A stretch of DNA of 64,000 bases, taken from assembly GCA_001931875.2 (NCBI GenBank), contig MSJH02000818.1, forward strand, positions 124,001-188,000, written 5' to 3'. The notes under the pieces were generated by a model. It was not told where the DNA came from. It saw nothing but the letters and a program-made list of their open reading frames with translations, and made no database searches. This DNA comes from Byssochlamys sp. IMV 00236. Its lineage: Eukaryota > Ascomycota > Eurotiomycetes > Eurotiales > Thermoascaceae. The first letter of the stretch is position 1. Each line of letters starts with the position of its first letter. A program made the translations under genes and the position numbers. This document shows, in pieces, positions 12,467 through 22,922 of the stretch.

Positions 12467-14301
12467 CTTGGATTGGTCTGTGACCGCAATCCGTCACGAG
12501 TTGGCTTCGAGATAGAATGGGTATAATGTGCGCTCCTTTGGAGTCTATTGAAGAGATCAATACAGGTCGGAAATTGACAACGAGAAGTTGGGACCGTCAA
12601 GGAGAGATCGAGGGTTTAAAGAGATCGGACAACTCCCCGGAGCAGCTCATCAACAAAGACATCGGCGTGTGTCCGGGTCCCCTCGGGTGATTGTTATCGC
12701 GGGGAATTCACACGCAACTGCGGGGTGTCGGCTTGTGTATCGGGAATGCAATAAGCTGTCACTTCTTGTTTGCTGAGGTATACAGAAATATAACCAGAAA
12801 TTCATAATCCAGGGCACAGTTTGTCTAATATATATATGAGAGTTGATTATTTCGAGGTATGTTGTGGCGAGGACTGTTACCGTATGAGGATACTTCTTCT
12901 ACGGATTGTCTAGATCAAGATGCGCCGACTTACAGGGCTCGCAACTGTCATGCCCTGTTCTCCTCACAGATACTTGTCTGGGACTTGAGACTTCTGGAAA
13001 ATATTATTCCAGTTAACAATAAGATATATTTGAATCTGCATACAAAATAATGATAAGGCTACAATTCTTGTCACATAAAACACCACATTAAGTCGAGTTA
13101 CGGTATAAGGTAATAAATAGCACGAGGATTGCGTGATAATATCTAGACCACGATCGCGATAACCCCAAACCGGTAGAGGTCGGTCTCCACACTGCCGAGA
13201 GATACATATTAAGTAGTATGCATACTCTAGGATCTCCTGATACTTAGTAGTATTTACAATTGAATACCTGCGTCGTTGTTTCTCCGCCATTGATGGGTAT
13301 CTACGGCCGGGGACGCGGGGGATGAAGTATTTCTCCCTACACTAGACAAGACCGGCGAGGTCTGTACTTTGATACTTGACAGTTTGGGGCTTCGGAAGAT
13401 AGTTAGTTGACTGGTGGTGCGCCCGGCGTGACTTAGCATACTGACCACGCCTAAACTATTCTATGTCTGAAGCTAAAATTGCAGTCTCTCTATCCACAAC
13501 GCAGCATCAGTCAACCCAAATCGATGCGTTTCCTTCAGAGAGAGAACCCAGGTCATCTTGCATACAGTTAGCTGTTTGCTTGAGTAGAGCCTGGTGGTTA
13601 AACCCATGATATTTGTCTCCTAACTATACAAAGAAGCTATAGATCCTAATACAGTAACGGGGACTTGGATTCAAGATAGCTGCGGTGGGTGTACACGCGA
13701 CGCCCGACCAAGTCCCATACCAGGTACCTACGCTAAGTATGTCAGATTGGAGCGCCAAGAACTAGGTATTATTCCATAATCGAAGGAATTAATTTTGCCT
13801 CTCAATTTCAGTGGCACACGTCAAACATAAAAGCCTGAAGACCTGAGGAACAAAGAAAGCACAGCGATGATTTTTTTTTTTCTTTTCCCCCTTTTTTTCT
13901 GTGTATTATCTATATATATAGCGACCTGGAAGTGGCATACGTAAATCTTTTCCCCTCAATATTTATTCGTGGTAAGCTGAACCCCAGACTTGGCACGATG
14001 ATTTGCGGGTAATATTAATTAACCAATACAGTAAATAACAACTTTTAGTCCAAAGCTTGGCTCTATGACGTTGGTGCAGTGGCTAAAACGTAACCAAAGC
14101 AGCCGATTATCATTATTATCTTCGAGTCCAACATTATTACCATTATTAACCGGAGATCATGATTGAGTCCCGTGTGAGCTAAGTAGATGCTGGCGTCATC
14201 GCCCTGGAATCCACAAGAAACCCATCCATGGACCTGATGTCGTCTTGCTTGCTGTGAGTCTATTATTCACTGTCTTAATAACCCTCTTTGACACTTAAGT
14301 G
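12467..14301. other. Divergent intergenic region (ThDP enzyme / PLD-like gene)
   Basis: 1.8 kb of AT-rich DNA between two divergent genes, so it should hold both promoters. It contains a T-rich tract around 13868-13900. Short open frames carry no recognisable domain. One stretch near 14070-14135 vaguely recalls tRNA A and B boxes but does not fold. Confidence 0.5.
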
Positions 14302-16663
14302 ATGGACAAGTTACTTGACTTGCACGTCGCAGACGACGGCATACCCATTTCTGTCCTGAAAGTTTCAGCCTTGCTCTCTTCTGCCATCGTGGGAGCCATC
14401 ATGGTTTGCATAGCTCGTCAACCGAAGAGCGTGAACCATACTCGATGCGATAATATTCCGCCTCGCGTCTATGATTTATGCCACAGCAATAAAAACGTCA
14501 CGTCCGAACTGGAGGACCATCCCGACGAGTCTCCTGGGCGCATCGCACACAGGCTTTTCCACCATGATGAAGCCGTCAAAGAAGATATCGCGGGTCCCAT
14601 CAAGGACGTCGCAGATAAAGACAATGCCTTGGAAAGAGCATATGAGTGTGGCATATGGGGTCCCTCGCGGCCAAGTGATCTCTTCCTGAAGGTCAGCTGC
14701 GATCAAGAGAACATTTTGCAATGCGCACCATTTATTAACTGTCGCAGATATACCACGACGCATTATGTACCCTGGAAAAGAACCCTTTAGCCGGGGTAGT
14801 TTCTCCATCGCTGATGGGGAGCAGAGGGGTTGTTCCCTTAACCATTATCGGACCGTTGCCCGATCTCTGTCGCCATATTTCGAACTGCATTGTCCGTGCT
14901 GAGAAGGAGATATTCCTGGGGACAAACTTCTGGATCTACTCAGACGCTTCGACACTTGTGACCGACGCCTTTCGAGAATTGTCAAGAAGAGCAGGCCAGC
15001 GAGGAACCAGGGTCGTTGTCAAGATGCTCTACGATCGAGGTAATCTCAAACAGGTAATTCTCACGGACAACTGTCAGTACAGGATGTCGCGAGCTGACAG
15101 CATAAAAGGTATACGACAATCACCAACGCGTGTCCGCAGAGGAATACACCAGCGCCAAAGTAAAGCTTCCTCCGCCAGAAGAGATACCCAACATCGACCT
15201 TGAACTCATCAATTACCATCGCCCTATGCTTGGCACGTTCCATTGCAAGTTCGTCATTATCGATCGCAGAGTGGCACTTCTGCAAAGCAGCAATATTCAG
15301 GACAACGACAATCTGGAGATGATGATCCGTGTCGAAGGGCCCATTGTGGACTCATTCTACGATATGGCTCTCATCTCCTGGCACAAAACCCTCAACCCTC
15401 CCCTTCCGATGTTTGGTTTCCCAGCATCAGATGCCAAAATTCCCAGCTTTGGACAGCAGACGTACACGGGGTCAGAAACAGAACAGACAGGGCCTTTGCC
15501 CGAGCATACCACGAAAGATCCTCATTACGACCCTGATATCAGTTCTGAAGCAAAGAGAGTCAACGGCACAGTCGAACCAAGACCGGGCGAAACAAGAACG
15601 CAAGCCGTCACTCGTCATTTAAGTATGTATACTTTTTTTTCTCTTTCTTTCTTTCTTTCTGACACTGCTCAATATATACTAACATAATCCAGACACCACG
15701 ATCCAACCAAACGCCAAGGGTGATGCTCCTGATTCCGACCAAGAAGTCCCGATGAGAATCTACGTCCAGCACAAATCCCACGACCCCTTCCCCATGGCCA
15801 TGGTCAACCGCGAACCTTGGGGTGGTAAGTTCCAATTTCCCTTCGTCTGCCCTCCCAAGCACAGAACAGAACAACCTAACATTCAGTCCACAGCACCCAA
15901 CCACTCCAGCGTCCACACACCCCAAAACGCCGCCTTCCTCTCCGCCATCACCAACGCGCGCCGCTCCATTTTCATCCAAACACCCAACATGAACGCCGAG
16001 CCGATCCTCAACCCCCTCGTCGATGCGGTCCGCCGTGGCGTCATCGTCACCGTCTACCTATGTCTAGGATACAATGACGCCGGCGAACTCCTTCCCTTCC
16101 AGAACGGAACGAACGAAATGATCGCGGATCGACTTTACAGATCTCTCAAAACGGACGAAGAGCGCTCCCGTCTCCGAATCCACTACTACGTCGGAAAAGA
16201 CCAGACAAAACCAATCCATAATAGCTTCAAGAGCAGGAGTTGTCATGTTAAACTCATGATTATTGACGAGAAAGTTGCTATTCAAGGTATGTTATTCTTC
16301 CCATTACTACCGCCAGAATTTTACTACCTTTACTCCGAATCCAAACCATACCAAGCTAAGCAAACAATCACTAACTAACCCATCCTAGGAAACGGCAACC
16401 TCGACACCCAATCCTTCTACCATAGTCAAGAAGTCAACCTGCTGCTCGATTCACCCTTAATCTGCCGCGACTGGCTCGATCAGATTAATCGGAACCAAAA
16501 CACCGCAACGTACGGCCTCGCCAGTCCAGAAGATGGATGCTGGCATGATCCCGTCACGGGGGAACTTGCGACGAATTCTATTGGGAGGGATCCAGGACGG
16601 TTTAGTTGGGCTAAGGGTGTCATTGGTGCGATTAAGAGGGTGCAGGGTGCAGGGGGGTTTTGA
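14302..16663 (+). CDS. Membrane-anchored twin-HKD phospholipase D-like protein
   Basis: Six exons, 669 aa: 14302-14691, 14748-15053, 15109-15622, 15693-15824, 15894-16286, 16389-16663. Two phospholipase D active-site motifs are complete: HCKFVIID (about residue 278) and HVKLMIIDEKVAIQGNGN (about residue 565). This places it in the PLD superfamily (phospholipase D, cardiolipin or phosphatidylserine synthases), which transfer phosphatidyl groups through a His intermediate. Residues 18-39 (SVLKVSALLSSAIVGAIMVCIA) form a likely membrane anchor. The motif DNLEMMIRVEG after HKD1 resembles the bacterial cardiolipin synthase arrangement. PX and PH domains of classical eukaryotic PLD are absent. The ATG at 14302 precedes the hydrophobic segment; the last intron contains an in-frame stop. 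Substrate and membrane location are inferred only. Confidence 0.85.
15637..15660. repeat. (TTTC)n tract within PLD-like gene intron 3
   Basis: Pyrimidine tetranucleotide run in the intron 15623-15692, upstream of a TACTAAC-like branch site. It is probably just part of the intron's pyrimidine richness. Confidence 0.8.
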
Positions 16664-16975
16664 AATGTTTGCAGGTATATCAATATCAAATTGAGGAGGG
16701 TGAGCGCTGGCGATTTCGATCTTCTCTTCTCTCTGATTATGAGGATGAAAGGTTCTGTATGACTCATGATTGTGATGTTATCATGTATGTATAACTATTA
16801 GGTTCTTTACTGTATTATTGAATGACGACCGTGATGGATATATGATTCATTTCTTTGGCGTGATTATACTAGGAGGGTACCGGAGACTTTTATATTTCTC
16901 CCCCCTATCGGGAAAAAGGGCCCGCCTAACTCATACATTTCTGAAGATCATTAAGCATTATAGGAATCTCGCTAA
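16664..16975. other. Convergent intergenic region (PLD-like / PDK-type)
   Basis: 312 nt between the stops of two converging genes, so presumably both 3' UTRs. Nothing else seen. Confidence 0.6.
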
Positions 16976-18424
16976 TTAGATCTTCCCAACACCCTGTAAG
17001 GTAAGGTAGACATCCGTACCCCAGCCCCATAGACTCTGCACAGCGATGCCTCCACCAAAGTACTCCGCATACGCTCTGCTCAACGGCAATCCATATCCGA
17101 GTCCAGCAATACTGCTACCATTACCACCAGCGCCGGAGATGGTGTTCAGCGCGTCGAGATTACCATTTTCCGAACCCGGGAGATCATCCTCCGAGAAAGT
17201 CGTGAAGCTATATGACCATATATGCGGCAGGACTTCCGGGGGGATTCCACCACCGCGATCCCGGAGTCTAATAGTAATGCTCTGGGACGAGGGACGAGAA
17301 AGCTTAATCGCTTCGTGAGCGATGGGATCATCCGCACCGTCAGATTTACTAAATCGCAAATCTGCCTCACTGCTGCTATCTTTGCCGGTTTCGGACATCT
17401 CCTGAACATGAGCTCCTGGTACATCTGGTGCCGCGGCAATGGTTACCTCGATAGGTTCCCGGTCATTACCTGATTCGATCGTAGCACGGAAAGCGTTTTT
17501 CAACAATTCCGTAATGATGTATTCGATATGCACGGGGACATGCGCAAAGCTGGCTTCTGGTTGTCCGTCGATGACAAGTTTCGGTCGAACACCGTATCTC
17601 AGTTCGCAGATCTCTCCTACGAAGTCCTCGCAGGATCTGATGATCCGTTCAGGACGAAGAGCAGTGTCGATGACGCCAATATAGTTAGAAGGCACCGACT
17701 CCCTCCGCTCGGGCGGCGGGTTGGGGTCTTCATCACTGATGGGTTGAGACGCGAAATGCAGAGCCAGGTGCTGTTCGGCTATTAATCTCGTTCCGATTCT
17801 CGCGCGCAGATGCGAGTCTAGAAACCGTGTCACTTCCGCGGGACTGATGTATTTCCTGCACTCTAGAAATCCTCGCGCGAGGACGGGGATTGTGTTCGTA
17901 TGTGTCTGGACCAGATCTGCCATTACCTCGGCGAATTGCTTTTCTTCTTCCAGATTGGTGATCTGCCGCTGCTGGTAGGGTAGGAGCGTCGATAAGGAAT
18001 GTAAGTAGTTATGATAGATCCTCGACACGTGAGGATTGGACACGACGATAAAGGGAAGATTCCGCAGGGCTTGAATTCTGGACGCAAGTCTCGCAGGTAG
18101 GAGCGATAATGTGAAGTTCGCAGAGGCTAACAGAGCCTCTTTGTCCAGCGGAGGGCGGCCATGTCTGGAGAGTAGGTTCGGTCAGCATGGACCAATGTTG
18201 TTCTGAGCATCCACAAGACTGTACCTGAGGAGGTCTCCAAGCGTCAACGGCGGACGACGGCTCGACGCCAACCGTGTAATCTCGTCGTCGGCCACATGGG
18301 TGCGCGGCGAGGTCTGAGTCCAGTACCGTCGCGTGGACGGTGATGTGTAGGAGCAGCGCAAACGAGCATGCAAAATGACTCTACATTTCCGGTTAGAAAC
18401 GTGAAATGAGTTTCTGGATGCCAT
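16976..18424 (-). CDS. Mitochondrial pyruvate / branched-chain oxo-acid dehydrogenase kinase
   Basis: Two exons, 462 aa: 18424-18225 and 18164-16976. This is a GHKL-fold protein kinase of the PDK/BCKDK family, which phosphorylates and inactivates the E1 subunit of mitochondrial 2-oxo-acid dehydrogenases. The start region is Arg/Ser-rich with no acidic cluster, consistent with a mitochondrial presequence. Next come LTLGDLLRHGRPPL (joined across the intron) and the four-helix domain. The ATP-binding boxes follow: N-box EYIITELLKNAFRATI, G1 DRGGGIPPEVL, and G2 GLGYGLPLSRAYAEYFGG near the C-terminus. Residues 320-350 form a variable acidic/Ser insert. Sequence alone does not separate pyruvate from branched-chain specificity (yeast Pkp1/Pkp2 types). 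An ATG further upstream in another frame was not used, because the chosen frame carries the conserved LTLGDLLRHG block. Confidence 0.88.
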
Positions 18425-18794
18425 ATCAATGACTGGCCATGCTGCGGGCTCAGGCTTCGCGTTGTCTTCGCGACCGTCACGAAAGGATGGAAGCCGGAGT
18501 TTTAATTAAATACTCAAGTGGAGAGTTGGAGACGAAGATAGACTAACTTGCAGATCTTCTCCGGATGACACCACATCGTGGGGTTCGGCCCCGGGCCCGC
18601 GCGAGCTTTCCCCGACCCCATATTATTGCTTATTATCATCATCTAACAACACGGTGTTTCTCTCATAGTCAATTAAGAGATTTCATATTCAACTCTAGCT
18701 TTGATGACCCTGTCCCATAGTCCACATGTACTGTACATACATACCTAACCATCCACACCCTTCAATTCGATCCTGCAATATCCTCCCATGATTC
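18425..18794. other. Intergenic region (PDK-type promoter / glyoxalase 3' end)
   Basis: 370 nt separating the kinase start from the glyoxalase stop; presumably the kinase promoter. It includes the GC-rich stretch around 18583-18602. No gene seen. Confidence 0.5.
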
Positions 18795-19503
18795 TCATGT
18801 CCTATTCTGAGGAACCAGCTCAACAATATACCCGTCCTACAATCATCAGCATCAGCATCAATACCAAACCCAACACAATCCCGAAACTCACCGGATCAGC
18901 CACAAAAGCAATCTGTTCGAAAATCCTCTTATAATCCTCATGAACCTCACCACCCCCCACCCCCCTCTTCTCCTCCCACTCACTCAACGGAACATCCTTC
19001 CTCTCCGCCTCCCCCAGATCCTTAATGACCCTCACCCCTTCCCCCTTCAACCTATTCAACGCCTCCCTGACATCCGGGACCGTGAATCCCAAATGTCCAA
19101 AACCGAGCGCTGGCGGCTCGTTACCCGTCGATATGGGAAATCCACCTTCTTCTTCTGGCTTCTCCGTCCCATGGACGTGGTATAATTCCAATAAACCCAA
19201 GGTGCGAGTCAAGTTGTGAGCCGTGGCGGTATTTGCTGCCCATTCAGGCAGGGAAGGAGTGTCGGGTGGTGGGTAGCCTAGGTAGTAGATTGTGCAAGGG
19301 CCAAAATTCATGGTGAATACGGTTCGCATGCCCATTAGATCGATGTAGAAGTGGAGTGTGCGTCGGGGGTCGCGGATGCGGAGCATGAAGTGGTTCAGCT
19401 TGTAACCTGCTGTAGAGGAAGATGGGGAAACCGGGGGGTCGTTATTATGACCGCCGGGTAGGAAGGCGCCTGGTTCGAAGGGGGATGGGTATGTGTTCGA
19501 CAT
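18795..19503 (-). CDS. glo1: Glyoxalase I (lactoylglutathione lyase)
   Basis: Two exons, 217 aa: 19503-18892 and 18836-18795. The enzyme isomerises the glutathione-methylglyoxal hemithioacetal to S-lactoylglutathione. Metal ligands of the family can be placed: His in KLNHFMLRIRDP, Glu in LLELYHVHGTE, His in GFGHLGFTVPDV, and Glu in DPDGYIVELV. The last one comes from the 42-nt terminal exon (13 codons plus stop). The 55-nt intron 18837-18891 has donor GTGAGT and acceptor TGTAG. Reading through it instead gives a hydrophobic tail and a stop at 18820, losing the final ligand. An N-terminal extension of about 30 residues (MSNTYPSPFEPGAFLPGG) precedes the VOC fold. Family membership is certain; the splice is well supported because it restores the family's C-terminus. 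Confidence 0.92.
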
Positions 19504-21009
19504 GGTGGTCAGCAGCAGTGGTTGTTCTGAGTATGAGTATGTAGATCAAGTAACAATTCAAGGTAGTGATGAGGATATAGATACTAAGACGGGTTATCTA
19601 TAGCTAGATATAGCCCTAGTAATCCCAACCGCAGAACGGTTGCGAAGGCGCCAAGCAGAAGGATACTACGAGAGATTAACAAAACTACAGACTCAAATCT
19701 CTCTTTGTATTCCCCGTTCTATATAGAAAAATCACATTAGCATAAGCTTTGGAACCGATAAGACCGAGGGTGATTACCGGGAAAACCAACTAGAAAGTCA
19801 ATTTAGGCCCGGAAAATACCATTTGTGATATCCCTCCGTAGGCTTATTCGTAGGCCTGAATTACAGACAGTAAACCCATCACAAGATTATCTCAGTGTCC
19901 CATGGAGAGAGAGATAATAGCCCGTACTAATATGTAGTCATAGCTTATCTTACTCTTAGTTATCACACTCAGCAAGGAAGGGAATCAAAACGATTGTCAG
20001 AAAATGTCTCTGTAAAAGGACAGAATGTTCGTCTTCAATCAATCGCGTAGGGATACAATAGAAAACAACGTATCCCGCACAAACTTGGAGCTCGCGGGGT
20101 ATCCCCAATTCCCCGGACTATCATGCACATCCCCCCAATAGCCCCACGAGGAACGCGGGGAAGTGCAATATAATTTCCCCATCGTCCGCCTAGAGGCTAG
20201 ACCAGTATAATACCATGACAGACTGTAAGAGATCTTATTTCGCTTATCTTGTGTGAATATGTAAATATCTCCTGAAGCATCTCTAGCTCCTCTCCCATAT
20301 AGTAGAGCATATTTATTTTATCACCGGAAACCAACAATTAACAGAATTCCCTACCGACCTAATTAGTGTTATATTATATACAAAATTTCCTGTTTTCTAA
20401 AATAGATATCTTAACGACCAATTATGTAACACGTATAATATTTGATTTATAGTGTAATTGTAACGTCTATGTCCGTATATAGCGAGAGCAGTTCTCGGGC
20501 GTTGCCCAAGAATCCTAGTCTTTCGCTCCTGGCGCAGCCGTTTAGCTCCTAGAATGCTCCCTAGGAGTTAGGTCGTGACAGTAATGTTAGTAATTATTTA
20601 CATCTTAAATATCTACAGAAAAACAGAATTCAGATATTCGAAATTTAGCTTGAATATTTCTTTTTAAATATCTACAAAGTAAAGGCCTTGAAATTGCCTT
20701 CTCGTTGAGAATCCATGCTTAAAAATGGGCCATTTATATGTAATACGGCACTGAACAGGTCGGGCGGCTGAACAGGTCGGTAGAGAATTATGTTAATTGT
20801 TGAGGTTATACGAAAGATAATAACCTCCACTCGATTTATACTATAAGCAGAACCGCACCAATGACCCCCATATATTAACCACGCTATATCCATATAATTC
20901 CGTAACATACTACGGTAAAGATCTCGTCTGTATCGAATATATACATATACACGTTCTCGAGTCTCTAATATGCTCTATCAAGTCATCTAGCTAGAGTGCT
21001 CAAGCAAGC
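19504..21009. other. AT-rich intergenic region carrying a MITE-like element
   Basis: 1.5 kb between the glyoxalase promoter and the end of the kinase-like gene. Apart from the inverted-repeat element at 20341-20793 no feature is supported; no coding region seen. Confidence 0.5.
20341..20793. mobile_element. Non-autonomous Fot1/pogo-type element (MITE-like), 453 bp
   Basis: The left end reads ACAGAATTCCCTACCGACCT from 20341. The reverse complement of the right end reads ACATAATTCTCTACCGACCT from 20793. TA dinucleotides flank both ends (20339-20340, 20794-20795), matching Tc1/mariner-type duplication. Just outside, CAACAAT on the left mirrors ATTGTTG on the right, so the inverted repeat may extend further. 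The right end has a direct repeat CTGAACAGGTCGG at 20751 and 20768. The block AGGTCGGGCGGCTGAACAGG there is nearly identical to the terminal repeat of the 1.9-kb element at 44113-45986. No transposase remains inside. Seen: repeats and TA flanks. Inferred: family and mobilisation in trans. Confidence 0.72.
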
Positions 21010-21823
21010 CTATTTAACATACCACTCATAATAATAAGAATATGCGCGATCAAGTTTACCCTCCTTGAAATCTTGAGCCTGCAGAGCAGTTAGTCAAAGT
21101 TGCGACTAAGTTTAGTAAACAGGGAGACTCACTAGAGCTTCGTTAAAATATTCTATCATCTCAACTTCCTCCCTGAACCACAGTTCCTGTTTTGGGGAAA
21201 GAGGCTCTTCTTCTGGAAATGTTTGAGCAGAGTCAAAATCAACCCAAAGAACTCGATCTTGCTCTTGCTCTCCGGATACTACCATCATATTCCTTGGCTT
21301 AGGATCGCCATGGAGAACCTTAGCCTGATGAATCTCATCAAGGATACGACGCAGTTTCTCCAGGCGAAGTTCTGAAAAATTATCCAAACTAATTTGTTGC
21401 ATGTTTGCGACATATTCGATCAGGACGGCATTAGGAGGCAGCTTATCGCCAACAAACATATGCAAGTCTGGCCAGGAATTCGGTTGTATATTTGTGATTG
21501 TTCCGTAGAAGTCAGGAATAACCCCTCGCTTACACAGCCCCTTTGCTTTCAGCCGTCGATAAGCAGTAGATTCACAGATGAAGAGATCAATTTCGTAATC
21601 AGTAGGGTCGCAATCTGTACGGCATCTAGTATGATACTTATAACCTTCAGTGACGTTTCAAGCGGTGGTATAGGCCACTTACCACTTTCATAACACATAT
21701 TTTTCCATGGACAGCAACCTTGAAGACAACAGAATTCTCAGATTCTTTCAGTTTCTGGAGGAATGTCACATCACCGGGCTTGACATCACGGAGCTCATCA
21801 GCCATATTTCGAATCATATGCAT
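21010..21823 (-). CDS. Small protein kinase-like fold protein (HGDPKPRN type)
   Basis: Three exons: 21823 (or 21805)-21683, 21636-21133, 21078-21010; 237 or 231 aa. It resembles the fungal kinase-like proteins related to RIO/aminoglycoside phosphotransferase folds. It has a lysine strand SVVFKVAVHGKICVMKV, an hinge-like IEYVANM, a catalytic-loop motif VLHGDPKPRNMMVV and a metal-binding LWVDFDSAQTF in place of DFG. The activation loop and C-lobe are reduced. Three ATGs in frame (21823, 21817, 21805) precede ADELRDVKPGDVTFLQ. The last intron (21079-21132) was chosen because splicing adds AQDFKEGKLDRAYSYYYEWYVK. Such genes form large families in Aspergillus with no defined function. The 453-bp element lies about 215 nt beyond its 3' end. 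Confidence 0.78.
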
Positions 21824-22922
21824 AACCGAATGAGAAAAAGAGATATCGGCCGAAGCATGTTGGACTTAAGTACTGAGGGTAACTGCGTGTGCTTCCACTA
21901 GTCCCAACTAAGTAAGTATTCTTAGCATGGATATGGCGGTGGAACAGCTGCAGCGTATTTGATAAACCAAGGACAACCCGGTGCAGATTTCGCCTAAACT
22001 CAAGAATGGATGCACCAAAGCGTGTTGTTCTAAGGCTCCGGTCAAATGAGTTTGACAACGGTTCTCCACAGGAAATAGTCAGGGTTTCCCAAAAATTCCT
22101 CGAGTCATCTGGTTACAATAAAACCGATCGCGACAACCATTTCGTTCACGCAGAGCCACCCCAGTCTGAACCTCGCCGACACTTCCATATTACTCTTGAT
22201 ATTAACTATCGGAACAATACACCTGATATGCAGACATTGCCTTTTGAATTCTTCAGAGTTAATAAGAACCTGTAAGAGTTCCGTCTGGCCGTCTCCCGTG
22301 GGGAATCTAACTAGGCGCAGTGAATTCAAACCTCTAGAGCTGGGACCATTAGAGACACAATATCGCCAGCTTCTAAATGGGTTCTACCCATGGGGTAGAG
22401 ATGGACATTGAAATTAGGCTGAGGTTAATGGGTCAATATGACATATTGGTATTGATAAACTGTTCGCGGAGATGAAATCGAGAGCCCTTGGCTTCTCTAT
22501 ATCCGAGAATAAGAGTGCTATATATGTCTGGTTCTGTCGGGCATCTATATTTCCCTGGTCTCGGGCAAGCGGTCGTTCTAAGGCAGTATCCTAAAGATGA
22601 ACAGTTTCCTGTAATATTCGACTATCATTGAGACTAATGAACGATGCAAATAATCCAAACACGTCCGGGGGTGGCTCATTACTGCGAGGGCACTGTAAAA
22701 ATATCCGAGAATAAGGAAAGTAGGAAAGAAAAAAGTGTAACAATCGGTCCGCAATAAGTCCAATCTTGACAAGGGCGATTAACGGCTTAATCTCTATAGC
22801 TTGAAATAAGATATCATCTAATGAGATTGTTAGTTGCCAGGGGTTGAAGCAGACTTTGATTTGTCCTAGCCCAGGCTTGTTCGATTGGAGACCCAAGTGA
22901 GAGGTCGGTAAGATCTCTTACG
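21824..22922. other. Intergenic region between kinase-like and AIM9-like genes
   Basis: 1.1 kb of AT-rich DNA. Open frames on both strands near 22006-22329 and 22578-22896 overlap each other, have no known motifs and show no coherent splice model. I see no supported gene; the part next to 21823 is probably the promoter of the kinase-like gene. Confidence 0.45.

Noticed and set aside
14070..14135. tRNA-like A and B box resemblance
   Set aside because: The T-arm and acceptor stem do not pair, so no tRNA fold is possible.
18820..19503. Glyoxalase read as a single exon with a hydrophobic C-terminus
   Set aside because: The tail comes from a 55-nt intron; splicing restores the conserved DPDGY-VELV end. 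The retained form is kept only as a speculation in the findings.
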